Origin: Catelliglobosispora koreensis DSM 44566
Lineage (GTDB): Bacteria > Actinomycetota > Actinomycetes > Mycobacteriales > Micromonosporaceae
DNA length: 64,000 nt
Assembly (NCBI RefSeq): GCF_000379685.1
Contig: NZ_KB903283.1
Span: forward strand, 1 to 64,000
Direction: 5' to 3'
This document shows, piece after piece, positions 50,823 through 58,736 of this stretch. Below the pieces are notes generated by a model. The model was not told the origin of the DNA. It was given only the letters and a program-made list of their open reading frames with translations, and did not search any database. Within the stretch, counting starts at the first letter, position 1; the number at the start of each line of letters is the position of its first letter. The position numbers and the translations under genes are program-made.

Positions 50823-51458
50823 TTAGCTGGTGACGGTGAAGGTGTAGTTCACGGCACCGGAGGACACCGTGGCGCCGTCGGTTGCGCGTGTTCCGGTGAC
50901 TTCGAACGTGAGGGTGTAGGTGCCAGCCGCTTCGAACGCCCAGTTCGCGTGACCGTGGGCGGCCACATTGAGGGTCCGGCTGTCGGGCAGCCCGTTACCG
51001 CTGTCGAAAAGCACTGTCACCGCGCCGAACGTGCCGACGGTGTAGAGGCTGAAGTCGTCTGGGCCGCTCACCGCGGTCAGCTTCAGCTGCAGATTGTTGC
51101 TTTGCAGCACTCCACTTGGTACCCCCGAGGTGTTCCAGCCCAGCCACAGCAGACCTGGCTTCTGGCTTTGCGGCAGAACCCAGACGGGATCGCCTGGGCT
51201 ACCCAGGAACGCGTACGCGGCACCGGAAGGCACCGTGGTCTTCGCCCCGGACGGCACGCTGAAGATAACGTCGGCCGGATTGCCCTCGACGGCCGGTGTC
51301 ACCGTGTCGTCGAGAACCTTGACGCTGAAGGTGTTCGCGGACCAGTTCACGTCGACGGCGTCGGCGTGCCCGGAGCTGAGAGTGACAGCCGCGTGCGCGG
51401 GTGTCGCGGATAAAACAATCAGTGCCACCAATGCGGCGGCGGGAATCAGTTTCCTCAT
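50823..51458 (-). CDS. Secreted single choice-of-anchor M domain protein
   Basis: A 211-residue exported protein. Signal peptide residues 1-23 (AHA-A cleavage). The rest is one actinobacterial surface-anchored repeat (choice-of-anchor M, TIGR03769-like): TLSSGHADAVDV, AAYAFLGSPGDPVWVLPQ, PGLLWLGWNTSG, FDSGNGLPDSRTL, AHGHANWAFEAAGTYTLTFEV. The conserved histidines in GHAD and HGHANW are metal-ligand candidates. No anchor or membrane tail, so it is probably released. Last gene of the six-gene transporter operon. Confidence 0.88.
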   Translation of the reverse strand: MRKLIPAAALVALIVLSATPAHAAVTLSSGHADAVDVNWSANTFSVKVLDDTVTPAVEGNPADVIFSVPSGAKTTVPSGAAYAFLGSPGDPVWVLPQSQKPGLLWLGWNTSGVPSGVLQSNNLQLKLTAVSGPDDFSLYTVGTFGAVTVLFDSGNGLPDSRTLNVAAHGHANWAFEAAGTYTLTFEVTGTRATDGATVSSGAVNYTFTVTS

Positions 51459-51472
51459 CAGGGTTGCTCCTT

Positions 51473-52123
51473 CTAGGACACGACTTGGAAGCGGATGGTG
51501 ACCGGGCCCGACGAGAGATGCGCGCCGGTGAACGCGTCTTTCGCCGTCACCTTGAACGTCAGCCAGTACCAGCCCGCGGCTTCGAAAGCCCAGTTAGCGT
51601 GCTGGTGCACGCCGGCGGCCAGGTTGTGGGTGTCGGGAAGGCCGTCGCCTTCGTCGAAAATGATGCTGGGGGCGCCGAATTCGTCGGTCGTGAAAACGCT
51701 GACGTCACCCGGCCCATAGACGGAGGTGAGTTTAATTGTGACACTGTCGCCCGCGAGCTGCCCGGCGGCGATCTCTTCGGTGGCAAGTCCCGCGAACAGA
51801 AGGTTGGGATCTTCAACCTGCGGCAGCACCCAGACGGGATCGCCTGCGGCACCGAGGAACGCGTAGGCCGGATCCGCGGGCACCGTCGTGCGCGCCTCAG
51901 GCTTCACCTTTAGCACGACGGAGCACGGGTCAAGCTCACCCGTGACTTCATCGTGCACGTGCACGGCCAGTTCCCCGTCCTCATAAGCGATATCGAGAAC
52001 GTCAACGTGACCCTGGCTCAGCACGGTGGTGCTCGCCGTGGAAGCGTTGGCGGGCAATGCCCCGGCAACGGCCACGGTGCTGGCGATCGTTGCGGTCAGT
52101 AAGATTCTGGTCCGCAAGCGCAT
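51473..52123 (-). CDS. Secreted single choice-of-anchor M domain protein
   Basis: A 216-residue paralogue of the next gene. Signal peptide residues 1-27 (ANA-S region). One repeat: VLSQGHVDVLDIAYEDG, YAFLGAAGDPVWVLPQ, LLFAGLATEEI, DEGDGLPDTHNL, VHQHANWAFEAAGWYWLTFKV. It keeps GHVD and HQHANW. No wall-sorting signal. The 14-base gap to the last gene implies co-transcription; 47 bases separate it from the permease. It may be a soluble metal or ligand carrier feeding the wall protein; that is inference. Confidence 0.88.
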   Translation of the reverse strand: MRLRTRILLTATIASTVAVAGALPANASTASTTVLSQGHVDVLDIAYEDGELAVHVHDEVTGELDPCSVVLKVKPEARTTVPADPAYAFLGAAGDPVWVLPQVEDPNLLFAGLATEEIAAGQLAGDSVTIKLTSVYGPGDVSVFTTDEFGAPSIIFDEGDGLPDTHNLAAGVHQHANWAFEAAGWYWLTFKVTAKDAFTGAHLSSGPVTIRFQVVS

Positions 52124-52170
52124 AGATTGTCCTTTCTAGAGGGTGTTCTCTCCCCGGCTAGGGAAAGTTT

Positions 52171-53004
52171 TTAAACCAGTCGCGTCAGCAGCCCGTGCTT
52201 CGGCGCGATTAGCCAGCACACGAGGAATACCGCGGTGACCACAAGCACGGTCAGGCCGCCGGCGGCCAGGTTGTAGGAGTAAGACAGGTATAGGCCGGTG
52301 ACAGCAGAACCTGCCCCGATGACCGGGGCGAGCACCATCATCACGCCGAGCCGGTCGGTCAGCAGTCTCGCGGCAGCGGCTGGAGTGACAAGCATCGCGA
52401 GCACGAGAATGTTGCCGACCGCTTGCAGTGAAATGACAATGACGATGGTCACCATGATGTAGAGCGACGCGTCGATCGCCCAGACGTTGAGCCCAGACGC
52501 ACGCGCCGTTTCCCGGTCGAGACTGACGGCGACAAAACGCTTGTGCAGCAACGCGGCGGCCGACAGGACCAGTGCTCCCCCGGTCAGCACCGTGCGCACA
52601 TCAGCGTCGGAGATTCCGAGAATCTGCCCGAAAAGGAACGACTCCAGAGAACCGCCATAACCGGGCGCACCACTGAGCACCACGATGCCCAAGGCGAAGG
52701 CGGCCGCGAAGAAGACGCCGATGACCGAGTCCTCCTTCAGCCTGCGGTTCTGTGACGTGACAGCGATGACGACAGCCGTGACGATCCCCGCTGTCGCACC
52801 ACCGAGCGCCAAATTCAGCTGCAGCACGAAGGCGATCGCGACGCCCGGGAACACCGAATGCGCCACGGCGTCACCGATGAAGGCCATGCCCCGCAACACG
52901 ACATGCGTGCCCACAACCCCGCACAGCACCGCGGAGGCGACCGCGACAATCAGCGCGCGCTGCATGAACACGTGTTGCCACGGCTCGAAAAGGACGTCCA
53001 TCAT
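52171..53004 (-). CDS. Anchored-repeat-type ABC transporter permease (ZnuB/TroC family)
   Basis: A 277-residue ABC-3 family permease with eight or so membrane segments. Typical motifs are LCGVVGTHVVLRGMAFIGDAVAHSVFPGV near residue 24 (key part MAFIGDAVAHSVFPGV) and LAMLVTPAAAARLLTDRL near residue 190. The family moves zinc, manganese or iron. Two tandem ATG codons (53004, 53001) overlap the ATPase stop. Confidence 0.93.
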   Translation of the reverse strand: MMDVLFEPWQHVFMQRALIVAVASAVLCGVVGTHVVLRGMAFIGDAVAHSVFPGVAIAFVLQLNLALGGATAGIVTAVVIAVTSQNRRLKEDSVIGVFFAAAFALGIVVLSGAPGYGGSLESFLFGQILGISDADVRTVLTGGALVLSAAALLHKRFVAVSLDRETARASGLNVWAIDASLYIMVTIVIVISLQAVGNILVLAMLVTPAAAARLLTDRLGVMMVLAPVIGAGSAVTGLYLSYSYNLAAGGLTVLVVTAVFLVCWLIAPKHGLLTRLV

Positions 53005-53687
53005 CGCCGTATTCCGAAAGCCTTGAGCCACACACCGGTGTCGTCTAACAACGATGGATCCCCGTCGGCCACGACAATTCCGTTCAGCAGACAGATTCGC
53101 GTGCACAGCTGGGCCGCGATGTTCAAGTCGTGCGTCGTCATGAGCACCGCTTTCCCTTGTGCCATAAGGTCACGCAGCAACGCCGTCAGCAGTTCTTGCG
53201 TCGGCACATCCAGTCCCGTGAACGGTTCGTCCAGGAGGAGCACGCCGGGTTCGAGCGCGAGCGCTCGCGCGACGAGGACCCGCTGCCGCTGCCCGCCGGA
53301 CAGCTGCCCCACCGGCCGGTCACGCAGGGGCGTCAGGTCCACTTGCGACAGTGCGCCCGCGACGGCGGCCCGCTGCTGCCGCGTGTAGCCACGCCACCAC
53401 TGTGTCCTGCGCGTCAGCGCCGACAGTGCCGCGTTGCCAACGGTTATCGGATAGTCCCAGGCGAACTCGTGCCGCTGCGGGACATAGCCGGCCCCAGCAC
53501 GCAGCGCTGAGTGTCCTGTCGCAGCCGGAACCAGCCCCAGCATCGCGCGCAGGAGCGTTGTCTTGCCGGCGCCGTTGGGCCCGATCAGCCCCACGATTTC
53601 CCCACTTTTCACGGCCAGGCTGACATCTTGAAGCACCTGCCGACCGCCAAGCGACACACTGACATCGGTTGCTTCCAGCAGGTTCAT
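53001..53687 (-). CDS. Anchored-repeat-type ABC transporter ATP-binding protein (ZnuC family)
   Basis: A 228-residue ATPase. Walker A is GPNGAGKTTLLR near residue 37, the Q-loop follows in GYVPQRHEFAWDYP, the signature is LSGGQRQRVLVAR near residue 133, Walker B is VLLLDEPFTGLD, and the H-loop is MTTHDLN. YVPQRHEFAWDYPITV is characteristic of metal-uptake ATPases. The ATG at 53687 overlaps the binding-protein stop. Confidence 0.95.
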   Translation of the reverse strand: MNLLEATDVSVSLGGRQVLQDVSLAVKSGEIVGLIGPNGAGKTTLLRAMLGLVPAATGHSALRAGAGYVPQRHEFAWDYPITVGNAALSALTRRTQWWRGYTRQQRAAVAGALSQVDLTPLRDRPVGQLSGGQRQRVLVARALALEPGVLLLDEPFTGLDVPTQELLTALLRDLMAQGKAVLMTTHDLNIAAQLCTRICLLNGIVVADGDPSLLDDTGVWLKAFGIRR

Positions 53688-55894
53688 GCCAGCCGCCGTT
53701 TCAAAAGCCACACCACGAGACCAGCCAGCACACACGCGGTCACGACGATGACAGGAGTCCAGTCGCGTTCAGACGGCGCGGGCTTCGCCAGAGCTGCTTG
53801 TGTGGGCGAAGGACTGATGGCATCCCCGATCTGGAAGGTCAGGGTCTGCCGATCGGTCAGGGTGGCACCGTCATTTCCGGTCGCTGCCATCTCTATATCG
53901 AGCTGGTAGAGACCCTCCTTGGTGAAAGCCCAGTTGCCGTGCACGTGAGTGTTGGCTTCCACGGCCGACTGTTGCGGCACCGTCTGTCCACTGTGGAACA
54001 CGACTTGCGGTTCGCCGAAGGAGCCGTTGACGAACAGCACCATCGCCCCCGGGCCGGTCACCTTGTGCAGGCGCCAGGTCATGTCACGTTTGATGCCCGT
54101 GGCGACCTCAGGGTCCTGGGTGTTCCATCCGGGCCACAACACTCCGGGCCGCTCGACTTGAGGGAAGAGCCAAACCTTTTCCTTGGGCGTACCAAGAAAG
54201 CCGAACCGCGGATCGTCGGGGATCTCGATCTGGGCGTTGTCGCCCGCGTACAGGACGACGTCGCCAAGTCCACGCCATGCCGGAGGGTCCGCCGTGTCGT
54301 CACGCAACTGGATGCGCCACTGTCCGTTCACGAAACGCGGCCCGATGTCGACGTGACCCTCGCTCAGCACGATCGGCGCTGACCCGCCACGGCCACCTGA
54401 GTCACCAAGGCAGGCCCGCAACTCGGTCGCGTTGTGGCGCATCATCGCCACATAAGTTCGGGCCGAGGCGTCGAACGAGTCGCCGTAAAGCTTGCACACC
54501 TTGACGTTCTGGTCCGCCGCGACCTGAGTGAGCACAGCAGCCCGCCGGGCGAGGTTGGGCTCAAGGAAAACCGCGGGGACGTTGAGGTTGCGGATGGTTT
54601 CGGTGAGGCGGCGGACCTGTTCGGCGCTGGGTTCCTGGGCGGGGTTGGGCACGACGAACCCAGCGACCGTCAGGCCATAGGCGGCAGCCAGATAGCCAAA
54701 CGCGTCGTGCGTCGTGATGAGCTGCCGGTGGGCATGAGGAATCGCGTCAACGCTTTGTCGGACAAAGGCATCGAGGCTGTCGAGCTCGGCGAGGTAAGCG
54801 CGAGTCCGGGCGTCGTAATAGTCCCGCCCGGCGGGATCAGTTTTGCTGAGCGTGTCGCGGATGAGCTGCACATAAGCCTTGACATTCGTTACGTCTTGCC
54901 ACAGATGTGGGTCGATTTCGCCGTGCACATGCTTGCCGAGCACGGCTTGGGGGAGCTGGTGAATTGGCGTGCCGGGCGGGCCGAGGAACATGAACTTCTG
55001 GTCGCTGGGAACGGTTTCCAGCGTCTTGTTCGGCACCTCGATGACGATGTCGCTAGCTTTGAGGGCGTCTTGTTTACGGCCACTGACGGCGTCGGAATAG
55101 GCGTAGATCTGGCGGCTGTCCACATCAACGGCCAGGTCGGTGTGGCCTTTGCTGAGTACCACGGGTTTTCCAGCCGTGTGTGGGTCGACACCAACGGCGA
55201 ATGTGAAGACGGCCTGCCCCAAGGACACGTCACCAAACGCGGCGGACAGGGTCACGTCGTACCGGCCCGGATTAGTGAACGCCCAGTTCACATGGGTGTG
55301 CGCGGCTGGCGGCAGAGAGACCGTATCCCTGCTGTCAAGTCCGTCGGCGGAGTTGAAATAGACCTCGGGCTCGCCGAGCGCTCCTGTCAAATACACAATC
55401 ATCGCGCCCGGCCCGTCCACCTCGGAGACGGACAGGCTGATGTCAGACGCACGGGTCGCGCCGAGGGCTTTGCCGTCGCCACGCACGGCCAGCCCTAGCC
55501 AGATCACGTCAAGCCCGACGTCTTCCACGAGCGGAATGACGTTGGCACCATAGGTTTCCGATGCCTCCGCCAGCGACACGTTCGGCGCACCCGCAGGAGC
55601 GTTGGCGTCGATGGCCTTGATGAGCGCATGCTCCTCCAGCAGCAAATGGTTCGTGAACGTCATGTCGGCCTTGCTCACCTTGACCGCGTCGGCTGGCGTG
55701 GGCTCATAGGAGTGCGGGTCACCGCCGGCCGGCACGAGTGAGTCGACGATGACTCGTTCGCCGCCAACGTTTCTCGCCAGGTCGGCGAGAATCTCCGTGG
55801 TCGTGACGACGCGCGTCTGCCCGTCGTCAGGACCGGCCAGCGCGGTGCAGCCCGACAGAACCAGCAGCATCGCGGCAAGTGCTCGTCTGATCAT
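53684..55894 (-). CDS. Anchored-repeat ABC transporter metal-binding lipoprotein
   Basis: A 736-residue lipoprotein. Lipobox LSGC (Cys16). Cluster 9 (ZnuA/TroA) metal-binding fold in two pieces: residues 28-126 (TTTEILADLARNVGG, ligand His61 in GGDPHSYEP) and about 325-490 (His330 in EIDPHLW, VVPNPAQEPSAEQV, LEPNLARRA, LYGDSFD). Between them lies an extra choice-of-anchor M repeat, residues about 127-320, with its two halves in reversed order. A second, normally ordered repeat fills about 500-690, followed by a C-terminal membrane helix and a basic tail, so the protein is held at both ends. Translationally coupled to neighbours on both sides. Confidence 0.92.
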   Translation of the reverse strand: MIRRALAAMLLVLSGCTALAGPDDGQTRVVTTTEILADLARNVGGERVIVDSLVPAGGDPHSYEPTPADAVKVSKADMTFTNHLLLEEHALIKAIDANAPAGAPNVSLAEASETYGANVIPLVEDVGLDVIWLGLAVRGDGKALGATRASDISLSVSEVDGPGAMIVYLTGALGEPEVYFNSADGLDSRDTVSLPPAAHTHVNWAFTNPGRYDVTLSAAFGDVSLGQAVFTFAVGVDPHTAGKPVVLSKGHTDLAVDVDSRQIYAYSDAVSGRKQDALKASDIVIEVPNKTLETVPSDQKFMFLGPPGTPIHQLPQAVLGKHVHGEIDPHLWQDVTNVKAYVQLIRDTLSKTDPAGRDYYDARTRAYLAELDSLDAFVRQSVDAIPHAHRQLITTHDAFGYLAAAYGLTVAGFVVPNPAQEPSAEQVRRLTETIRNLNVPAVFLEPNLARRAAVLTQVAADQNVKVCKLYGDSFDASARTYVAMMRHNATELRACLGDSGGRGGSAPIVLSEGHVDIGPRFVNGQWRIQLRDDTADPPAWRGLGDVVLYAGDNAQIEIPDDPRFGFLGTPKEKVWLFPQVERPGVLWPGWNTQDPEVATGIKRDMTWRLHKVTGPGAMVLFVNGSFGEPQVVFHSGQTVPQQSAVEANTHVHGNWAFTKEGLYQLDIEMAATGNDGATLTDRQTLTFQIGDAISPSPTQAALAKPAPSERDWTPVIVVTACVLAGLVVWLLKRRLA

Positions 55895-57648
55895 CTCCGG
55901 GACCTCCGCCGCGCGAGCACGACGAGCACCGTCCCGGTGGCTAACAGCCCGCCGCCTGCGCCGAGCACACCGGTGAGCCACAACCCCGTACGTGGCAAGC
56001 CACAACCGCTCGTACGCAGAGCATGCGGACGCGGGTCGGTATCTCCAACCACGACGGTCAGTGTTTCGGTGTCGCTAAGCGATCCCGCCCTTTGCGTGAA
56101 TGTCAGCCGGTAGACGCCTTGTTTCGTGAACGCCCACGTCCCGTGAGCATGCGTCCCCGCGTTGAGGGCGAACCGGTCGGGCAGCCCGTCCCCGCTATTG
56201 AAATGAACCACCGGCGAACCGAACGGGTCGTAGTCGTATAACGCGAACCGCCCGGGGCCACTCACGCCCGTCAGGGTCCACTCAACCTGCCCGCCTGGTA
56301 TGGCTTCGGTGTTCCACCCGAGCCACAGCACGCCGCTCTGTTGCGTTTGCGGGATCTGCCAAACGGTTGTCCCCGCGGCACCTAGGAAGCCGAAACCGGA
56401 CGGCAGCGTCTTGGCCGCCTGCGGCTTGACGTGAAGGACCACCTCGGACGGATCGCGCCACGTTACCTTTCCGGCGACGGTTCCGTCCTTGACCGCCGAG
56501 TCCAGGCGCCCGTTGACAATTCGCGTGCCGTAGTCCGCGTGACCGTCGCTAAGGATCGGCACGTGGCTGTTGGAGGGAACGCACGCGGCTGTAGAGGTCA
56601 CCGCAGACGTGCCGGGAGAGGTGGGCGTAGGCGCCGGACTTTGGCTAGCGCTCGGGCTTGGTGACGTTGTTGGTGACTGCCCGCCTCCGCCACCGGTGAT
56701 CGTTACCGTGACCGGGTCGGCGTCTGAAGGGCTATAGTCGTTGCTGTATAAGGGAATGAAGCGGGCTTTGAGCGTGTGCTCCCCCGCCGCGAGGGTGACT
56801 GTCAGCGTGGCGGGGACCGCTGCACTGCCGAGACTCGTGGACCCGTCGAAGAATTCCACCCAGCCTTTTGCCGTGGAGGGCTCAACCGCCGCCGTTAGTT
56901 CCACTTGCGAGCCGTTGACGGAAGCGGATAGGTGTGTGCCACTTGCCATGGGTGTGACGTCGGCTGCCGTGGTGCCGCCAACGAACCACGTGTAGGTGAC
57001 AGGAGCGGAGTGCACCTGCGCTCCGCCCGCAAGCGTGGCGTGCGCTTGGAATGTCAGCTCATAGCGCCCGAGCGCCGAGAACGCCCAGTTGGCGTGCGCG
57101 TGGCTGTGCACCGGCTGGCGCAACATCTTGAAGCCGCTATCGGACGAGCTGAAAATGCGTTGCGGTTCGCCGAACGATCCACTTTGGAAAGCCTCAAGCC
57201 GCCCTGGTCCGTGCATCCCGGTCAGTTCCAGGTCGACGACGTCACCGTCGAAGACGCCTGGCGCGATGCTCTCGGTGTTCCAGCCGGCGAACAGCAGCGA
57301 GAAGTCCTGCACCTCGGGCGCTAGCCACAGGGGTTGCCCGGGCTGGCCCAGGAACGCGAAGGCTGGATCGTCTGGTACCGCGATCGCCGCCTCGGGGATG
57401 TCCTTGAGCTGGAAGATCACCTCGCTCGCCGAGGCGTATGAATAGGGCGCGTTCCCGATTCTGGTCTGTAACCCCAGCTGACCGTCCTGGAATCGCACGT
57501 CGATGGTGTCGGTGTGTACGTCGTTGAGGACGGTCCGCGCGCGGCTCGTGGGCGGGTCAGCATCGGCCGGCGGAATGGTTGTCAGCGCCCACGTCATCGC
57601 CGCGAGGGCAGCAAAAACTAGGCACCGCCTCAAGGCAGCAGCTCTCAT
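55891..57648 (-). CDS. LPXTG wall-anchored repeat protein of the metal transporter
   Basis: A 585-residue surface protein. Signal peptide residues 1-30. First anchor M repeat about 35-220 (NDVHTDTIDV, FAFLGQPGQPLWLAP, HSHAHANWAFSALGRYELTF). An Ig-like domain about 230-310 (SVNGSQVELTAAVEPS, GSTSLGSAAV, YSPSDADPVTVTI). A Ser/Thr/Pro linker, then a second repeat about 350-530 (LSDGHADYGTRIV, GVLWLGWNTEAIPGG, THAHGTWAFTKQGVYRLTF). The sortase signal LPRTG is near residue 550, with a membrane segment and RRRSRR tail. First gene of the operon, directly behind a Zur-like box. Confidence 0.92.
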   Translation of the reverse strand: MRAAALRRCLVFAALAAMTWALTTIPPADADPPTSRARTVLNDVHTDTIDVRFQDGQLGLQTRIGNAPYSYASASEVIFQLKDIPEAAIAVPDDPAFAFLGQPGQPLWLAPEVQDFSLLFAGWNTESIAPGVFDGDVVDLELTGMHGPGRLEAFQSGSFGEPQRIFSSSDSGFKMLRQPVHSHAHANWAFSALGRYELTFQAHATLAGGAQVHSAPVTYTWFVGGTTAADVTPMASGTHLSASVNGSQVELTAAVEPSTAKGWVEFFDGSTSLGSAAVPATLTVTLAAGEHTLKARFIPLYSNDYSPSDADPVTVTITGGGGGQSPTTSPSPSASQSPAPTPTSPGTSAVTSTAACVPSNSHVPILSDGHADYGTRIVNGRLDSAVKDGTVAGKVTWRDPSEVVLHVKPQAAKTLPSGFGFLGAAGTTVWQIPQTQQSGVLWLGWNTEAIPGGQVEWTLTGVSGPGRFALYDYDPFGSPVVHFNSGDGLPDRFALNAGTHAHGTWAFTKQGVYRLTFTQRAGSLSDTETLTVVVGDTDPRPHALRTSGCGLPRTGLWLTGVLGAGGGLLATGTVLVVLARRRSRR

Positions 57649-57658
57649 GAGCGCAAAC

Positions 57659-57677
57659 GATAATGGTTTTCATTTAC
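57659..57677 (-). promoter_or_regulatory. Zur-like operator
   Basis: GATAATGGTTTTCATTTAC. On the minus strand it contains AATGAAAACCATTATC, close to the actinobacterial Zur pattern AATGAAAATCATTATC (one mismatch). The centre AATG-N5-CATT is symmetric. It lies 10 bases upstream of the wall-protein ATG and 69 bases from the divergent beta-propeller gene start. Confidence 0.72.
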
Positions 57678-57746
57678 ATGAACAAGAACGCATAGATGAA
57701 TGTGCTCATACCGCGACCACGGCCCGTTCCCGGCAGTTAGCAGGCT

Positions 57747-58676
57747 ATGCAGACTATTAACCGCGTCATGCGGACAGCCTTGCCGCTGCTCCTTTTGGCT
57801 AGCATCACCACCGCGGCACAGCCCGCGAGTGCGAAGATCGCCGACGTCGAGATCGTCCTACCCGGAGCGACTTCCGCCGAAGGCATCGCCAAGGGCAACG
57901 GCAACACCTTCTATGCGGGTGACCTGTTCGCGGGCGATATCTTCAAAGGCAACGTCAAAGACAAGACCGCCGAACTGTTCATCGACGTCCCGGCAGGACG
58001 ACAAGCCGTGGGCATGGCGTTCGACAAACGGCATGATCTGCTCTTCGTCGCGGGCGGCTTTACCGGCCAGGCCTACGTCTACGACACGAAGACCAAGGAA
58101 ACCGTTGCCACGTACCAGTTCGCAGCCGCGGACAACGCACTCATCAACGACGTCGCCATCACCCGCACCGGAGCCTGGTTCACCAACACCGCAGCGCCGA
58201 AACTCTACTTCGTCCCGATCGATGGCTACGGCGACCTTGGCGAGTTCACCACGCTGAATTTGACCGGGCCGGCCGCCGACATCGTGGGCCAGTTCAACCT
58301 CAACGGCATCCAGGCCACCAGCGATGGCAAGAAACTCATCGTCGGCCACACAGGCAAGGGTGAGCTCTACACCGTCGACCCGGTTTCGGGGGCGAGCGCG
58401 CTGATCGCGGGGATCAGCGTGCCCAACAACGACGGCATCGTCCTAGATGGACACCGGATCTGGGTGGTGCAGAACTTCTCCAACCAGGTCACCCGGTTCA
58501 AACTCAACGAAGATTTCACCGCGGGCGAACTCAAGAAGACCATCACCAGCGGCCTGTTCCAGATCCCGGCGACGGCGGCCTTGTTCGGCGATATCCTCGC
58601 CGTCGTCAACGCCAAGTTCGACACCGGGCTTCCGCCGACGGCAGACGAATACGAGGTCGTGCTCGTCAACGCCTAA
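57747..58676 (+). CDS. Secreted SMP-30/gluconolactonase-like beta-propeller protein
   Basis: A 309-residue exported protein. Signal peptide residues 1-29 (ASA-K cleavage). The rest is a six-bladed propeller: GATSAEGIAKGNGNTFYAGD, AVGMAFDKRHDLLFVAGG, NALINDVAITRTGAWFTNT, NLNGIQATSDGKKLIVGHT, NNDGIVLDGHRIWVVQN. The Glu and Asn/Asp positions match metal-site residues of SMP-30 proteins. The natural substrate is unknown. The divergent Zur-like box might also affect this gene. Followed by a terminator. Confidence 0.85.
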   Translation: MQTINRVMRTALPLLLLASITTAAQPASAKIADVEIVLPGATSAEGIAKGNGNTFYAGDLFAGDIFKGNVKDKTAELFIDVPAGRQAVGMAFDKRHDLLFVAGGFTGQAYVYDTKTKETVATYQFAAADNALINDVAITRTGAWFTNTAAPKLYFVPIDGYGDLGEFTTLNLTGPAADIVGQFNLNGIQATSDGKKLIVGHTGKGELYTVDPVSGASALIAGISVPNNDGIVLDGHRIWVVQNFSNQVTRFKLNEDFTAGELKKTITSGLFQIPATAALFGDILAVVNAKFDTGLPPTADEYEVVLVNA

Positions 58677-58685
58677 GCACTCCTT

Positions 58686-58713
58686 GCCGCGCCCGGCTTG
58701 GCCCGGGCGCGGC
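58686..58713 (+). terminator. Terminator after the beta-propeller gene
   Basis: An 11-base perfect GC stem (58686-58696 with 58703-58713) with a 6-base loop, 9 bases after the stop codon. Confidence 0.8.
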
Positions 58714-58736
58714 GATCAGGACGGTAAGGTGAAGGG

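Noticed and set aside
54434-55498. 354-codon plus-strand frame opposite the metal-binding lipoprotein
   Set aside because: The minus-strand protein has lipobox, metal ligands and repeat motifs; the plus frame has none.
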